Source: Acidimicrobiaceae bacterium
GTDB taxonomy: Bacteria; Actinomycetota; Acidimicrobiia; Acidimicrobiales; RAAP-2
Direction of reading: 5' to 3'
Assembly (NCBI GenBank): GCA_003153575.1
Contig: PLZW01000023.1
Coordinates: 1 to 64,000 of the forward strand
DNA: 64,000 bases
Part shown: piece after piece, positions 35,080 to 44,911 of the stretch
Numbering within the stretch: the stretch's first letter is position 1
Layout of the letters: the number at the start of each line of letters is the position of its first letter
The notes under the pieces: generated by a model
Seen by the model: only the letters and a program-made list of their open reading frames with translations
What the model was told of the DNA's origin: nothing
Databases searched by the model: none
Program-made: the position numbers and the translations under genes

Positions 35080-36260
35080 GGGAGGCGTTCCGTCAGGACC
35101 CAACCATTGTCTGCCATGACGGTCCGGATCTCCTGCTCGTCGTACCCGTTCCTGCGGAGGTCGTCGGCGAAGTTGCTGGGCTCCGCCAGTCCTTCGGCAT
35201 GGGGCCAGTCCGATCCGAACAGGAGGTGGTCGAGGCCGATCAGGTCCTTCAGCTGGGCCAGGTCGTCCTCGTAGAAGGGGGCGACCCACACGTGCCGTCG
35301 GAAGGTGGCGACCGGGTCGGAGGCGAAGCCGTTCGGGATCTGGCCGTAGACTTTGGCCAGCTTCTTGAGGAGTTCGGGGACCCAGTCGGCCCCGGCTTCG
35401 ATGCTGGCCACCCGCACTCTCGGGAAGCGGTCGAAGACCCCTTGGCAGACGAGGGCGGCCATCGTCTCGTACGGCGCCCGACTGCCGTTGAGGACGATCC
35501 GGAGGGGTGCATAGGCGAAGGCCCGGAACTCCCCCACCTGCTCCCAATCATCGATGTACCGGTTGTAGCCGGCGTCGCCCGAGTGGATCCCGACGGTCAC
35601 ACCGGCATCGTGCGCCCGGGCCCAGAACGGGTCGAATCGGGGGTCCCCGGGGGACACTCTCCCGTCGCGGGTGATCGCCGGCCCGCCCTTGATGCAGACG
35701 ATGCGGGCGTCGCGGGCCAACACCGTCTCGAGCTCGGCCACGGCGGCGTCCGGGTCGACCAGGGGGATCATCGGGGCGGCGAAGATCCGCTCCCGATAGG
35801 CGTAGCCCCAGTCCTCGTCGAGCCACCGGTTGAAAGCATGGAAGGCGGCCACCGCCGCTTCGGGGTCGTCGGCCAGTGCCTCCTCCATCCCGACGCCGAG
35901 CGTGGGGAAGAGGAAGCAGCCGTCGACGCCCTGGTCGTCCATGACGGCCAGACGGGCGTCGCGGTCCCGGTACTCGGCCCGGATCGGCTCGAGGTCGCCG
36001 AACAGCTGGGCGACGCCCTCGCCCCGCGGGTTCCTCCCGCGGAAGTACTCGTCGAGGCTGCCCGGCTTGGCCACGGGGTCGAAGGTCGGATTCGGGATGA
36101 AGCGGTTGACCTTCCCGCCGACCAGGAGCCGTTGGCGACCGTCGATCTCGGCCCACTGCATGGTCCGCCGGGCCATCTTCTTGTCGAGGAACCGGGTGAA
36201 GGCGTCAGTGGCCTCGTAGTAGTGGTTGTCGGCGTCGAACGTGGTGAAGTCGAGGCTCAT
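35076..36260 (-). CDS. Amidohydrolase-2 family enzyme (ACMSD-like)
   Basis: A 394-aa TIM-barrel metal enzyme. The family usually has an HxH near the N-terminus; here the strand reads FDADNHYYEATD. Further metal positions are VGIHSGD and LFGSDWPHAEG, the latter typical of the ACMSD/gamma-resorcylate decarboxylase group. Such enzymes decarboxylate or hydrolyse aromatic and ring-opened substrates. ATG 36260 is the start. Second gene of the operon, 40 nt after the first amidohydrolase and overlapping the third gene. The altered first metal motif means the exact chemistry is uncertain. Confidence 0.85.
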   Translation of the reverse strand: MSLDFTTFDADNHYYEATDAFTRFLDKKMARRTMQWAEIDGRQRLLVGGKVNRFIPNPTFDPVAKPGSLDEYFRGRNPRGEGVAQLFGDLEPIRAEYRDRDARLAVMDDQGVDGCFLFPTLGVGMEEALADDPEAAVAAFHAFNRWLDEDWGYAYRERIFAAPMIPLVDPDAAVAELETVLARDARIVCIKGGPAITRDGRVSPGDPRFDPFWARAHDAGVTVGIHSGDAGYNRYIDDWEQVGEFRAFAYAPLRIVLNGSRAPYETMAALVCQGVFDRFPRVRVASIEAGADWVPELLKKLAKVYGQIPNGFASDPVATFRRHVWVAPFYEDDLAQLKDLIGLDHLLFGSDWPHAEGLAEPSNFADDLRRNGYDEQEIRTVMADNGWVLTERLP

Positions 36261-36300
36261 CGGTCACTCCCAGCGGTCCGGTCCCACGACGGCCGTGGCA

Positions 36301-37179
36301 TCACGAATCCAGTCCGAGGACGCGCAGCGCGTTGGTGCGCAGGAACTTTGGCCAGACCTCGTCCTTCAGCCCGACGTCGCGCATCTCAGTCATGATCCGC
36401 TCGAGCGAGAGCCCCATCGGGAAGTACCCGGCGTAGATGATCTTGTCCGATCCCCGCTTGTTGGCGAACTCGATGACGTCTTTCGGGTAGTACTTCGGGG
36501 CGAACGCACTGGTCGAGTAGTGGAGACCGGGCCACTTGAGCATCAGTTTGACGGCCAGCTCGGTCCACGGCTCGCACCCGTGGCGCGTCACGAAGACGAG
36601 TTCGGGGAAGTCGAACATGACCTCGTCGATGTGCTCGACGTGCTGGGGCGCGAACTTCAGTCGCGGGCCGGGCACGCCCGCACAGCAGAACACCGGGATC
36701 CCGAGCTCCACGCACTTGGCGTAGACCGGGTACATCAGCTTGTCGTTGATCGCCACCTGCGGGAAGGTCCCCGACGGAAAGACGCCGACGGCCCGTATCC
36801 CCCACGTCTCGTAGGCCCGGGTCATGGAGCGGATGGCGTCCATCCCCCTGTTGGGATCGACCGACAGGGACGGGATGAACCGGTCGGGGTACCGCTTGAG
36901 GGCGTCCACGCCGGTTCCCTCGGGGTCGTCGACGCCGATGAGCCCCCGCTCGACGCCCCAGCGGTCCATCTCCCCGACCGTCACGGAGACGGCGTCCAAG
37001 GTCTCCGTCAACTCCTTCTCGGGCACGTCTTTGAACATGTACTCGGCCGGGAACTTGAAGTCCTCTTTCGACTCCCGGTCCTTGGTCTGGCGGGTGATGA
37101 AGTCGTAGACCCCCGCCATGTCCGCGTGCGGGAACCCGATCATGGTGTCGACAATCCCTACGTCGTCCGGCATCCCCAT
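36301..37179 (-). CDS. Amidohydrolase-2 family enzyme
   Basis: A 292-aa TIM-barrel member of the same superfamily as the next gene. The first strand reads IVDTMIGFPHAD, without the usual HxH. Later elements are VFVTRHGCEPW and KIIYAGYFPMG, replacing the common GSDxP. ATG 37179 is preferred over 37224 because GGAAGGA lies 8 nt upstream and a near-consensus promoter sits at 37210-37237, inside the longer frame. First gene of a three-gene operon divergent from the TetR regulator. The missing canonical metal ligands suggest a changed active site. Confidence 0.85.
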   Translation of the reverse strand: MGMPDDVGIVDTMIGFPHADMAGVYDFITRQTKDRESKEDFKFPAEYMFKDVPEKELTETLDAVSVTVGEMDRWGVERGLIGVDDPEGTGVDALKRYPDRFIPSLSVDPNRGMDAIRSMTRAYETWGIRAVGVFPSGTFPQVAINDKLMYPVYAKCVELGIPVFCCAGVPGPRLKFAPQHVEHIDEVMFDFPELVFVTRHGCEPWTELAVKLMLKWPGLHYSTSAFAPKYYPKDVIEFANKRGSDKIIYAGYFPMGLSLERIMTEMRDVGLKDEVWPKFLRTNALRVLGLDS

Positions 37180-37209
37180 GGTGTCGTCCTTCCTGTCGGC
37201 GGTCGGCGT

Positions 37210-37237
37210 ATGATAGAACGCCATTTCAGTTTGTCAA
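37210..37237 (-). promoter_or_regulatory. Near-consensus sigma70-type promoter of the amidohydrolase operon
   Basis: On the minus strand TTGACA (37232-37237) is followed by a 16-nt spacer and TATCAT (37210-37215). The transcription start would fall near 37203, giving a leader of about 24 nt before ATG 37179. It is AT-rich compared with its surroundings and lies in the gap shared with the TetR gene, so the regulator probably binds here. Confidence 0.75.
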
Positions 37238-37263
37238 CTACCGCCCAGCTCAGAGGATCCCCC

Positions 37264-37950
37264 ATGGGACGAAATGCCGTTTCGGAGGCCCATCCACCCG
37301 GGGACGTCACCGGCGGCCGGCGGCGGCCGGCCGTGAGCCGGGCGCGTGGCGGCGTGGCGCTGCTCCCGAGCGAGTTGTCGGAGTCCCAACGAGCCCGGCG
37401 GGACCGGATCATCGATGCCGCGCTCGGGCTGTCGCAGCGACGGTCCTTCGACCAGATCCAGATGAAGGACGTGGCCGAGGCATCCGGGGTGGCCCTCGGG
37501 ACCATGTACCAGTACTTCTCCTCCAAGGACCACCTCTTCGCCGAGGCGCTGGTCCACTGGGGCGAGCTCCTTCCCGACAACCTCGACCGGCGCCCGCTGG
37601 CGGGAGACGATTCGGCCCAGCGGCTGACCGAAGTCCTCCACCGGGCCGTGCGGGCGTTCGAGCAGCAGCCCAACCTGGCCAAGCTGGTCACGGCCCTGGC
37701 CGTCTCCTCGGACCGCTTTGCCGTCGAGGCCATTGCGCGCCTCGACCGCACGACCGGAGCCGTGTTCCGCCAGGCGCTTATCGGACTCGACGAGCCGACG
37801 GCAGAGTCCATGGTCCGCATCATCGACCATGTCATGGCCGGCACCCTGCGGCTGTGGTCGGCCGGCCGGATCTCCATCGGCGAGGTGTACCGCTCGCTCG
37901 ACGAGATGGTCGAGCTCCTCTTCCGTACGGCGTCCACCCGCACCTCCTGA
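37264..37950 (+). CDS. TetR-family transcriptional regulator
   Basis: A 228-aa repressor. The N-terminal HTH domain is complete (RDRIIDAALGLSQRRSFDQ, MKDVAEASGVALGTMYQYF, about 40-90); the C-terminal ligand domain is helical. ATG 37264 is used because longer frames run into the divergent promoter. It is transcribed away from the amidohydrolase operon, with the -35/-10 of that operon in the 84-nt gap, the usual layout of a local repressor. Confidence 0.9.
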   Translation: MGRNAVSEAHPPGDVTGGRRRPAVSRARGGVALLPSELSESQRARRDRIIDAALGLSQRRSFDQIQMKDVAEASGVALGTMYQYFSSKDHLFAEALVHWGELLPDNLDRRPLAGDDSAQRLTEVLHRAVRAFEQQPNLAKLVTALAVSSDRFAVEAIARLDRTTGAVFRQALIGLDEPTAESMVRIIDHVMAGTLRLWSAGRISIGEVYRSLDEMVELLFRTASTRTS

Positions 37951-37987
37951 GCGCCCGGGTCGCGGTGTCCTCGATCCGGTCCGTCGT

Positions 37988-38506
37988 CTACCAGAACGAG
38001 GTCTCCCTGGTCAGCCCCAGTTCGGGGATCCCTCCGGCGACGATGGGCTGGCAGTTGCCCAAGCCGTCGGCCCCGGTGTCGAGGTCGCGGACCCGTACCA
38101 CCGTGTCCCGGATCTGGTGGAGCTGGCGGGCGAGGTCGGGATCGCTGCAGTCGGCCAGGCGCTCGCCGTCCACGACCAGCTCGCCCCGCCACTCGCCGTG
38201 GTGGTGACCCTGCCACCCGAAGTACAGGCCGGCGCCCAGGTGGAACCCGGTCGACGACGCCACCTCGAGCTCGAACCGCCGATCGTCACCTCCTCCGGTG
38301 GTCACGTGGACCACACCGCCGAGCAGGCGACGCTTGGTCGACATCGGTCGGCTCGTTCGCCTCGAGCCGGAACCGCACCTTGTGCATCGGCTCGAGGACC
38401 TCGTAGTGGATGGGTCCCACCGCGGTGATGTCCGGCGTCGGGAACAGCCGGCGACTGCCCCGAAGCGCTCGTCGGCGAGTCCGAGCGGACCCAGAGGGTT
38501 GGTCAC
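37988..38506 (-). pseudogene. Broken gene with two compensating frameshifts
   Basis: GTG 38506 follows a strong GAAGGAG site and begins VTNPLGPLGLADERFGA. The meaningful sequence then jumps to another frame between about 38440 and 38345 (RLFPTPDITAVGPIHYEVLEP, MHKVRFRLEANEP), then returns to the first frame (RLLGGVVHVTTGGGDD...HHHGEWRGELVVDGERLADC) up to the stop at 37988. Reading one frame straight through gives a Ser/Arg/Thr-rich nonsense stretch in the middle. Two indels, or a deletion, have broken the gene. The family was not recognised. Confidence 0.7.
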
Positions 38507-38576
38507 CGGTGGTCTCCTTCGCTCATCGGGGGTCGTACCCCAGCGTGTCTACTCGTTCCCGGCGACCGACGGCCCG

Positions 38577-40037
<1,461 letters not shown>

Positions 40038-40062
40038 GGTAGCCAAGGCCCGGCTTGGACCT

Positions 40063-41118
40063 TCAGGGTTTCGGGGGCAGCTCCACTCCGGCGGCGCCGA
40101 GCATCTTCGCCTGGAGCTCCCGCGTCACCTTCCAGGAGCCGTCGATGAGGCGGACCGGGCCCTCGAACGGGAAGCCGCTCGAACCGGGTCCGAGGTGGAC
40201 GGCCAGATAGACCCATGCGGTGGTCGGCGAGAGGAAGCGCAGCCGACGGACGATGCCCTGAGCCCCGCCCAGTGGCGTCCGCTGGCGGGCCTGCAGGACG
40301 AACGGCCGGACCTCGGCGGCATCCTCGAGGTACGCGTCCCATCCCTCATCGGGCTCGGGACCGACCATGGCGGCGATCGACCGGGCGATCGACGCGGCCG
40401 CCCCCGGCGTGGGCTCCTTGCCGAAGACCCGGGGCGGAAGACGCACCAGGCGCGTCTCCTCCCCCGCCTCGTCCATGGCCGCGGCGGCGTCCTCGATGCA
40501 CACTTGGCAGACCATGACGTTGCCGTCGGTGACGTAGTGGTCAACCTCCCAGGAGTCCCGGCCGCACAGTATGCAGGACTCGAACTGCCGTCCTCCCACC
40601 GGGCGGCCCGCCAGGACGGGGGCTCCCACGGTCCGCCGGCCGAAGCGTGCCGTGGTCGTCGAGCCCGCGGGCAGATCGGCCAGACGGGAGAGGACGTCCC
40701 GACGCAACGCGTCGAGGTCGACGCCTCGCGCCCTGAGCACCTGCACGCCCACGCCCTCCCCTTCCTGAAGCAGGCCGAGCAAGAGGTCACCGGGTCCGAT
40801 GGTGGCGCTCTGTCGGTCCAACGCCTCGTGCAAGGCAAGCTCGAGCACTTTCTTGGCCCTCGGCGTGAACGGCGCCGAGCCAGCGGGCCCCTGTGGCGCC
40901 GAGCGGAGCTCCACGGTCCGGGCGACCTGTTGGCGGAGCGAGTCCAACGTCTGGCCCGCCGCCGACAGCACGTCTGCGGCCACTCCCCCGGACATCAGCC
41001 CGAGCAGGATGTGTTCCGTCCCGATGTGGCCGCTGGCGCCCAGGCGCGCCTCCTCCTGGGCCACGACCAGGACCCGTCGGCTGCCATCCTCGAAGCGCTC
41101 GAACACGCCGACCATCAT
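40063..41118 (-). CDS. Clp N-domain protein with ClpX-type zinc finger, no ATPase domain
   Basis: About 351 aa. The N-terminal half is a double Clp repeat (VFERFEDGSRRVLVVAQEEA, GHIGTEHILLGL, then TIGPGDLLLGLLQEGEG) as in ClpA/ClpC. The middle has a four-Cys zinc finger like that of ClpX (CILCGRDS...VCQVCIED). The C-terminal part (about 240-345) is a small alpha/beta domain. There is no Walker A/B or AAA+ module, so it cannot unfold proteins itself and is more likely an adaptor or competitor for Clp substrates. Start ATG 41118 or 41115; the frame to 41151 adds only a weak N-terminus. Divergent from the LOG gene. Confidence 0.8.
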   Translation of the reverse strand: MMVGVFERFEDGSRRVLVVAQEEARLGASGHIGTEHILLGLMSGGVAADVLSAAGQTLDSLRQQVARTVELRSAPQGPAGSAPFTPRAKKVLELALHEALDRQSATIGPGDLLLGLLQEGEGVGVQVLRARGVDLDALRRDVLSRLADLPAGSTTTARFGRRTVGAPVLAGRPVGGRQFESCILCGRDSWEVDHYVTDGNVMVCQVCIEDAAAAMDEAGEETRLVRLPPRVFGKEPTPGAAASIARSIAAMVGPEPDEGWDAYLEDAAEVRPFVLQARQRTPLGGAQGIVRRLRFLSPTTAWVYLAVHLGPGSSGFPFEGPVRLIDGSWKVTRELQAKMLGAAGVELPPKP

Positions 41119-41205
41119 CGCGCCCGGCCGGTCCGACCACACGGGTGACATCTCGAGCCCACTGCGGTATCCGGCTTCCCTCCCGCTCCGTCGGGGCCCG
41201 CCCGT

Positions 41206-41211
41206 AGGATG
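41206..41211 (+). promoter_or_regulatory. -10 box of a leaderless LOG transcript
   Basis: TAGGAT lies 5 nt before ATG 41217, with no ribosome site in between. This is the leaderless arrangement also seen for the acyltransferase, sortase and lipase genes. Confidence 0.5.
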
Positions 41212-41216
41212 CGCCG

Positions 41217-41810
41217 ATGGAGCGGAGGTTGTCGGCGATCGCCGTGTACTGCGGATCGAGCCCCGGGGCCGATCCCGTGTTCGCCGACGTCGCCCGGCAA
41301 CTCGGCACCCTCCTCGCCCAACGCCGCGTCGAGCTCGTCTACGGGGGCGGACACGTCGGGCTGATGGGGACGGTGGCCGACGCCGTGCTGGCCGGAGGAG
41401 GCTCCGTCCACGGCGTCATCACCCGCGCCCTCGAGGCCAAGGAGGTCGCCCACACACAGCTGACGTCTCTGCAGGTCGTGTCGACCATGCACGAGCGCAA
41501 ATCGGCGATGGCCGACCGGGCGGACGCCTTCTGCATGCTGCCGGGCGGCTTCGGCACGTTCGACGAGTTCTTCGAGGCGGTCACGTGGACCCAGCTCGGC
41601 ATCCACGCCAAGCCGTGCGGTGTCCTGAATGTCGGCGGGTTCTACGACCCCCTGGTCGAGCTGCTGGACGCGGCCACCCGGGAGCGGTTCCTCCTTCCGG
41701 CACACCGGGACATGGTGCTCGTGGCGTCCGACCCGGAGGCCATGGTCGATCGCCTGTCGTCGTGGGTGCCGTTGGTCGTGGACAAGTGGCTGGACCGTGC
41801 GCAGCGGTGA
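41217..41810 (+). CDS. LOG-family nucleoside 5'-monophosphate phosphoribohydrolase
   Basis: A 197-aa Rossmann-fold enzyme of the TIGR00730/LOG family, which removes ribose 5'-phosphate from nucleotides or cytokinin ribotides. Signatures are IAVYCGSSPG, YGGGHVGLMGTVAD and the catalytic PGGFGTFDEFFE (PGGxGTxxE). Length matches the family. ATG 41217 is supported by a leaderless promoter box. Divergent from the Clp-N gene with a 98-nt gap. Confidence 0.92.
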   Translation: MERRLSAIAVYCGSSPGADPVFADVARQLGTLLAQRRVELVYGGGHVGLMGTVADAVLAGGGSVHGVITRALEAKEVAHTQLTSLQVVSTMHERKSAMADRADAFCMLPGGFGTFDEFFEAVTWTQLGIHAKPCGVLNVGGFYDPLVELLDAATRERFLLPAHRDMVLVASDPEAMVDRLSSWVPLVVDKWLDRAQR

Positions 41811-41867
41811 CCGTCCACTGACAGTCCGGACGGCTCGGCCGGCAACGGCACAGGGGATCCGTCCGTC

Positions 41868-41873
41868 TACCGT
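41868..41873 (+). promoter_or_regulatory. -10 box of a leaderless lipase transcript
   Basis: TACCGT lies 7 nt before GTG 41881 and no ribosome site is present. This selects 41881 over the in-frame GTGs at 41872 and 41875. Confidence 0.45.
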
Positions 41874-41880
41874 GGTGGCG

Positions 41881-42861
41881 GTGAAGGCGAGGGGTGCGCT
41901 GGCGTTGATACTGGCCCTGATCCTGTGCGGGTGTGGCGCAGCCTCCGGACCGGCAACTGCTCCGAGCTCTTCGTTCTATCAAGACCCCGGCGCCTCGGCC
42001 GCTCCTCCCGGGACGATGTTGCGCGTCCAACCGCTGGGCACCGACGTACCGGGTGCGCGTGCGGATCGGATCCTCTACCAGTCCTCGACGTCCACGGGCG
42101 TGGCTGCGCTGTCCGGAGGCATGGTCTTCGTGCCTGTCGGGAGGGCTCCAGCAACAGGCCGGCCGATCGTCGCCTGGGCCCACCCGGTCATCGGGGACGA
42201 CGTCGCCCCCTCACGTTCCACGTCACCCCTGTCCGGCATGCAGCCGTGGCTCACCGAGATGATCGCCAGGGGATGGATCGTGGTCGCCACTGACTTCGTC
42301 GGTGTCGGGACCGGTCATCAGGAATGGTTGAACGGCCAGGCGGAGGCGCACGACGTGACCTACTCGGTCGAAGCGGTGCAACATCTCGGCGGCGCGGATG
42401 CCGGCCTGCGGTGGGTGGCCTGGGGGTTCTCCTACGGTGGGCACGCTGCCCTGTGGACGGGCTCGATGGCGGCGGCGCTCGATCCCACCTCGCAGCTCGT
42501 GGGTGTGGCCACGGCCGCTCCGGTGGCGGAGCTGGTCCCGCTCGAACACGCCCTCGGCAAACCGTGGGCACCGAGCCTGCTGGCCGAGACCCCGCCGCCT
42601 CCGCCGGCCGGGTTCCCGGCACTGGTCGTCCAGGGGACCAACGACACCGTGGTGCCGGCCCCCACGACCGCCCTGCTCCAGGAGCAATGGTGCCGAGCCG
42701 GCGTGGCGCTGGAGACGCATTGGTTGCCGGGCGTGCGCCACGAGGACACGGCAGCCGTCGGCTCCCCCTTCGTGCTCGCCTGGATCGACGCCCGGTTCCG
42801 GCGACTGCCGGCTCAAAGCAACTGTGGCGAGGTGCCTCCCGCCGGACTGGTGAAGGATTAG
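41881..42861 (+). CDS. Secretory lipase-family lipoprotein
   Basis: A 326-aa alpha/beta hydrolase, probably membrane-anchored on the outer face. The N-terminus is a lipoprotein signal (ALALILALILCGCGA, lipobox with Cys as acceptor). The nucleophile elbow is WGFSYGGHA (Ser), the acid lies in VQGTNDTVVP (Asp) and the His in VRHEDTAA, giving a complete triad. The family (LIP) hydrolyses esters and triglycerides. Convergent with the DUF2510 gene. Confidence 0.85.
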   Translation: MKARGALALILALILCGCGAASGPATAPSSSFYQDPGASAAPPGTMLRVQPLGTDVPGARADRILYQSSTSTGVAALSGGMVFVPVGRAPATGRPIVAWAHPVIGDDVAPSRSTSPLSGMQPWLTEMIARGWIVVATDFVGVGTGHQEWLNGQAEAHDVTYSVEAVQHLGGADAGLRWVAWGFSYGGHAALWTGSMAAALDPTSQLVGVATAAPVAELVPLEHALGKPWAPSLLAETPPPPPAGFPALVVQGTNDTVVPAPTTALLQEQWCRAGVALETHWLPGVRHEDTAAVGSPFVLAWIDARFRRLPAQSNCGEVPPAGLVKD

Positions 42862-42889
42862 GCGGGGGTCGGACGAATGCCTCAGACGT

Positions 42890-43501
42890 TCATCTTGGCG
42901 ACGTCAACACTCCCTCATCCGTCGTGGCCAGGAAACTGGTCCAGGCGTACCCATCCCAGTAGCGCCACTGCGGCCACCCCTTCGGGTCGGCATACCAACC
43001 CGGCGGCACGTTTCCCGCGGTGCCGGGACGCATCTGCGACCCGCTGCCGATGGGCAGGGCCAACACCGTGCAGAGTCCGGCGAACGGGGCGATGAAGATG
43101 CCGATCGTCATGAACCCGAGCAGCGAGATCGCGCCCCCGGCGATGGCGACGACGAGCCCGGTGACCCCCACCCGGTGGGAGTGCCGAACCACCCGCCAGA
43201 GCACGCTGGCGGTCTCGATCACGAATGCCGCCGCCACGCAGGCGAGGAGTGTCCTGGCCAGGCCCGGTGAGCCCTGGTACATGGTGGTCGGAGGAGTCGT
43301 GGGGACCCCGGGGCCGCCGGAGCGGGCGTCGCCCCAGTGGTAGGACACCAGGATCAAGTAGAGCCCGACCCAGGAGAGATAGGCCACCCCGAGGACGGCG
43401 AAACGCGCCGCCACCTGCCTCTTCCACTGAGTCCAGCGTCTCGAGGCCAGGGGTGTTCGCGCCGGATCCGGGCGCCCATCCGCAGGTCCAGCCGTGGTCA
43501 C
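42890..43501 (-). CDS. DUF2510 membrane protein
   Basis: A 203-aa membrane protein. Hydrophobic segments occur at about 33-53, 85-105, 113-130 and 130-145. The C-terminal DUF2510 module is plain (PPGWYADPKGWPQWRYWDG), a short extra- or intracellular binding motif common in actinobacteria. GTG 43501 overlaps the TetR stop (GTGA), so the two are co-translated; the membrane protein is a likely target of that regulator. Confidence 0.85.
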   Translation of the reverse strand: MTTAGPADGRPDPARTPLASRRWTQWKRQVAARFAVLGVAYLSWVGLYLILVSYHWGDARSGGPGVPTTPPTTMYQGSPGLARTLLACVAAAFVIETASVLWRVVRHSHRVGVTGLVVAIAGGAISLLGFMTIGIFIAPFAGLCTVLALPIGSGSQMRPGTAGNVPPGWYADPKGWPQWRYWDGYAWTSFLATTDEGVLTSPR

Positions 43502-44157
43502 GATCCGGCCTCGGCCGCCGGGAACCCGGGTGCGGATCCGCCGAATGCCATCAGCAGTCCGGCAAGCGTGCCGGCTCTCGAGAAGAGTGCCTCGGCCGGG
43601 CCACGGTCGCCATCGAGCTCGGTCAGCATCTCCATGCCCAGATACAGGGCGACCACTGCGTAGGCGACTTCATCGACAGGGAGGACCGAACCCATCGGCG
43701 AACCCTCGAGGGCTCCGGAGATGGCGTCGCGTGCGAACGCCGTCCACGGCGCGATCCGCTTGGCGACCTCTTCCCCGAGGCCGGGGGTCGACGCCGCTCC
43801 GGAGATCATGGCCACCAGCACGGCGACATGGCCGGCCTCGAGGTCCTCTTCGAAGATCGACGTCGCCACGTCGACCAGGCCCATCGGCGACGTGACTCCG
43901 GCGACCGCCTCCCCGTAGCGGACAGCGCGGGCTTCGCTTACGGCATCGAGGGCTGCGAGCAGGAGGCCCACCACCGAATCGAAGTGGTAGAAGATCAGAC
44001 CCTGGTTGACCCCGGCCCGGTCGGCGATGACACGGGCACTCGCCCCGGCGAACCCCTGCTCGATCAAGGTGGCGGTGGCCGCTGTGACCAGGCGTTTCCT
44101 GGTCTCGTCGCCCCGACGCGTCCTCAGGGGGCTGTCGGTACTGGCCTGCACTGGCAT
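43498..44157 (-). CDS. TetR-family transcriptional regulator, probably autoregulated
   Basis: A 219-aa repressor with an intact HTH (TRKRLVTAATATLIEQGFAG, ARVIADRAGVNQGLIFYHF) and a helical ligand domain. ATG 44157 has a textbook AGAGGAGG ribosome site; the frame to 44187 reads through the operator and is rejected. A TTGAGC-N4-GCTCAA palindrome at 44172-44187 overlaps the leader, so it likely represses itself and the coupled DUF2510 gene. Confidence 0.9.
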   Translation of the reverse strand: MPVQASTDSPLRTRRGDETRKRLVTAATATLIEQGFAGASARVIADRAGVNQGLIFYHFDSVVGLLLAALDAVSEARAVRYGEAVAGVTSPMGLVDVATSIFEEDLEAGHVAVLVAMISGAASTPGLGEEVAKRIAPWTAFARDAISGALEGSPMGSVLPVDEVAYAVVALYLGMEMLTELDGDRGPAEALFSRAGTLAGLLMAFGGSAPGFPAAEAGS

Positions 44158-44171
44158 CTGGCCTCCTCTAA

Positions 44172-44187
44172 TTGAGCGACTGCTCAA
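44172..44187 (-). promoter_or_regulatory. TetR operator palindrome TTGAGC-N4-GCTCAA
   Basis: A perfect 6+6 inverted repeat with a 4-nt spacer, 14 nt upstream of the regulator's ATG and right next to its ribosome site. The position fits autorepression. Confidence 0.75.
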
Positions 44188-44326
44188 GTAGCGTACCAGA
44201 ACTGCGGACGCGGACCACGCGTTTCGGGTGATCGAGAGACCCCGGCAGCCGGTGGTCGGTTCGCGAGAAAGCCAACCCCGTGAGGGGCGGCAGAAGGCAA
44301 GTGAGCCACACCCGCTGTCGAGGGAT

Positions 44327-44461
44327 TCAGCCGCGAGGCAGATGTCGATAGGCCTCAGGGGCGACGTAGCGCTTCAAGATGCGGATGACCTGACGCTTGG
44401 TGCGTCCGTCCTTCACTCGGCGCTCGAAGCAGGCCTTCGTCTCTGGGAACCTCGACGGCAC
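44327..44461 (-). pseudogene. C-terminal remnant of an IS110-like transposase
   Basis: A 44-codon minus-strand stretch ending in TGA at 44327. It encodes ETKACFERRVKDGRTKRQ followed by VIRILKRYVAPEAYRHL, which resembles the C-terminal tail of IS110/IS1111 transposases (the EGKxxxEAxRCLKRxxxxxVY pattern). The rest of the transposase and any terminal repeats are missing, so this is a fossil. It marks the left border of the lower-GC accessory region. Confidence 0.55.
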
Positions 44462-44464
44462 TTC

Positions 44465-44911
44465 CTACGCCACGGTTGTATTCAGAGCTCCCGTGATCTC
44501 GCTGATGGCCGCTTGCTCGGAGTCACTCACGTCTTGATCGTGCTCACGATGAGCAGCTGCGACTTTGTGGGACAGCGTGATGACGAACTGGCGATATTCT
44601 TCGACCTCTTCCGGCGTGGCCTTACGCTCAAGCATGGCAACCGCATCATGCAAGTGTTGGAGTCCATGCTGCTTGAGTTCCTCAGGAGAGTGATAGTGCG
44701 TGTGGTCGCGCTCCGGTTTAGCCGCGACGATCTCATCCAGAAGTTCACTCTCCCCGTGCTGTTGCCGTGCCTCCACATAGGCCTTGGCCATGGCGATGGT
44801 CTCGCGAAACGACCCTCCCCGTTGGGCAGTGACCACGATCATTCCAGCGCTTGGTGGCGCTTCTAGGATCACCTGCCATTCTTCAGTCGTGAAGTCGGAC
44901 TTCGAGGTCAT
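44465..44911 (-). CDS. Conserved hypothetical helical protein
   Basis: A 148-aa soluble protein. Visible features are FTTEEWQVILEAPPSAGM, a Gly-rich turn (AQRGGSFRETIAMAKAY), a short His-rich stretch (RDHTHYHSPEE) and an acidic helical C-terminus (TPEEVEEYRQFVITLSHKVA). The pattern resembles small uncharacterised actinobacterial proteins; no function is known to me. ATG 44911 is chosen; the frame to 45115 adds a Cys/Arg-rich stretch unlike coding sequence. It ends 4 nt before the transposase remnant on the same strand. Confidence 0.7.
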   Translation of the reverse strand: MTSKSDFTTEEWQVILEAPPSAGMIVVTAQRGGSFRETIAMAKAYVEARQQHGESELLDEIVAAKPERDHTHYHSPEELKQHGLQHLHDAVAMLERKATPEEVEEYRQFVITLSHKVAAAHREHDQDVSDSEQAAISEITGALNTTVA

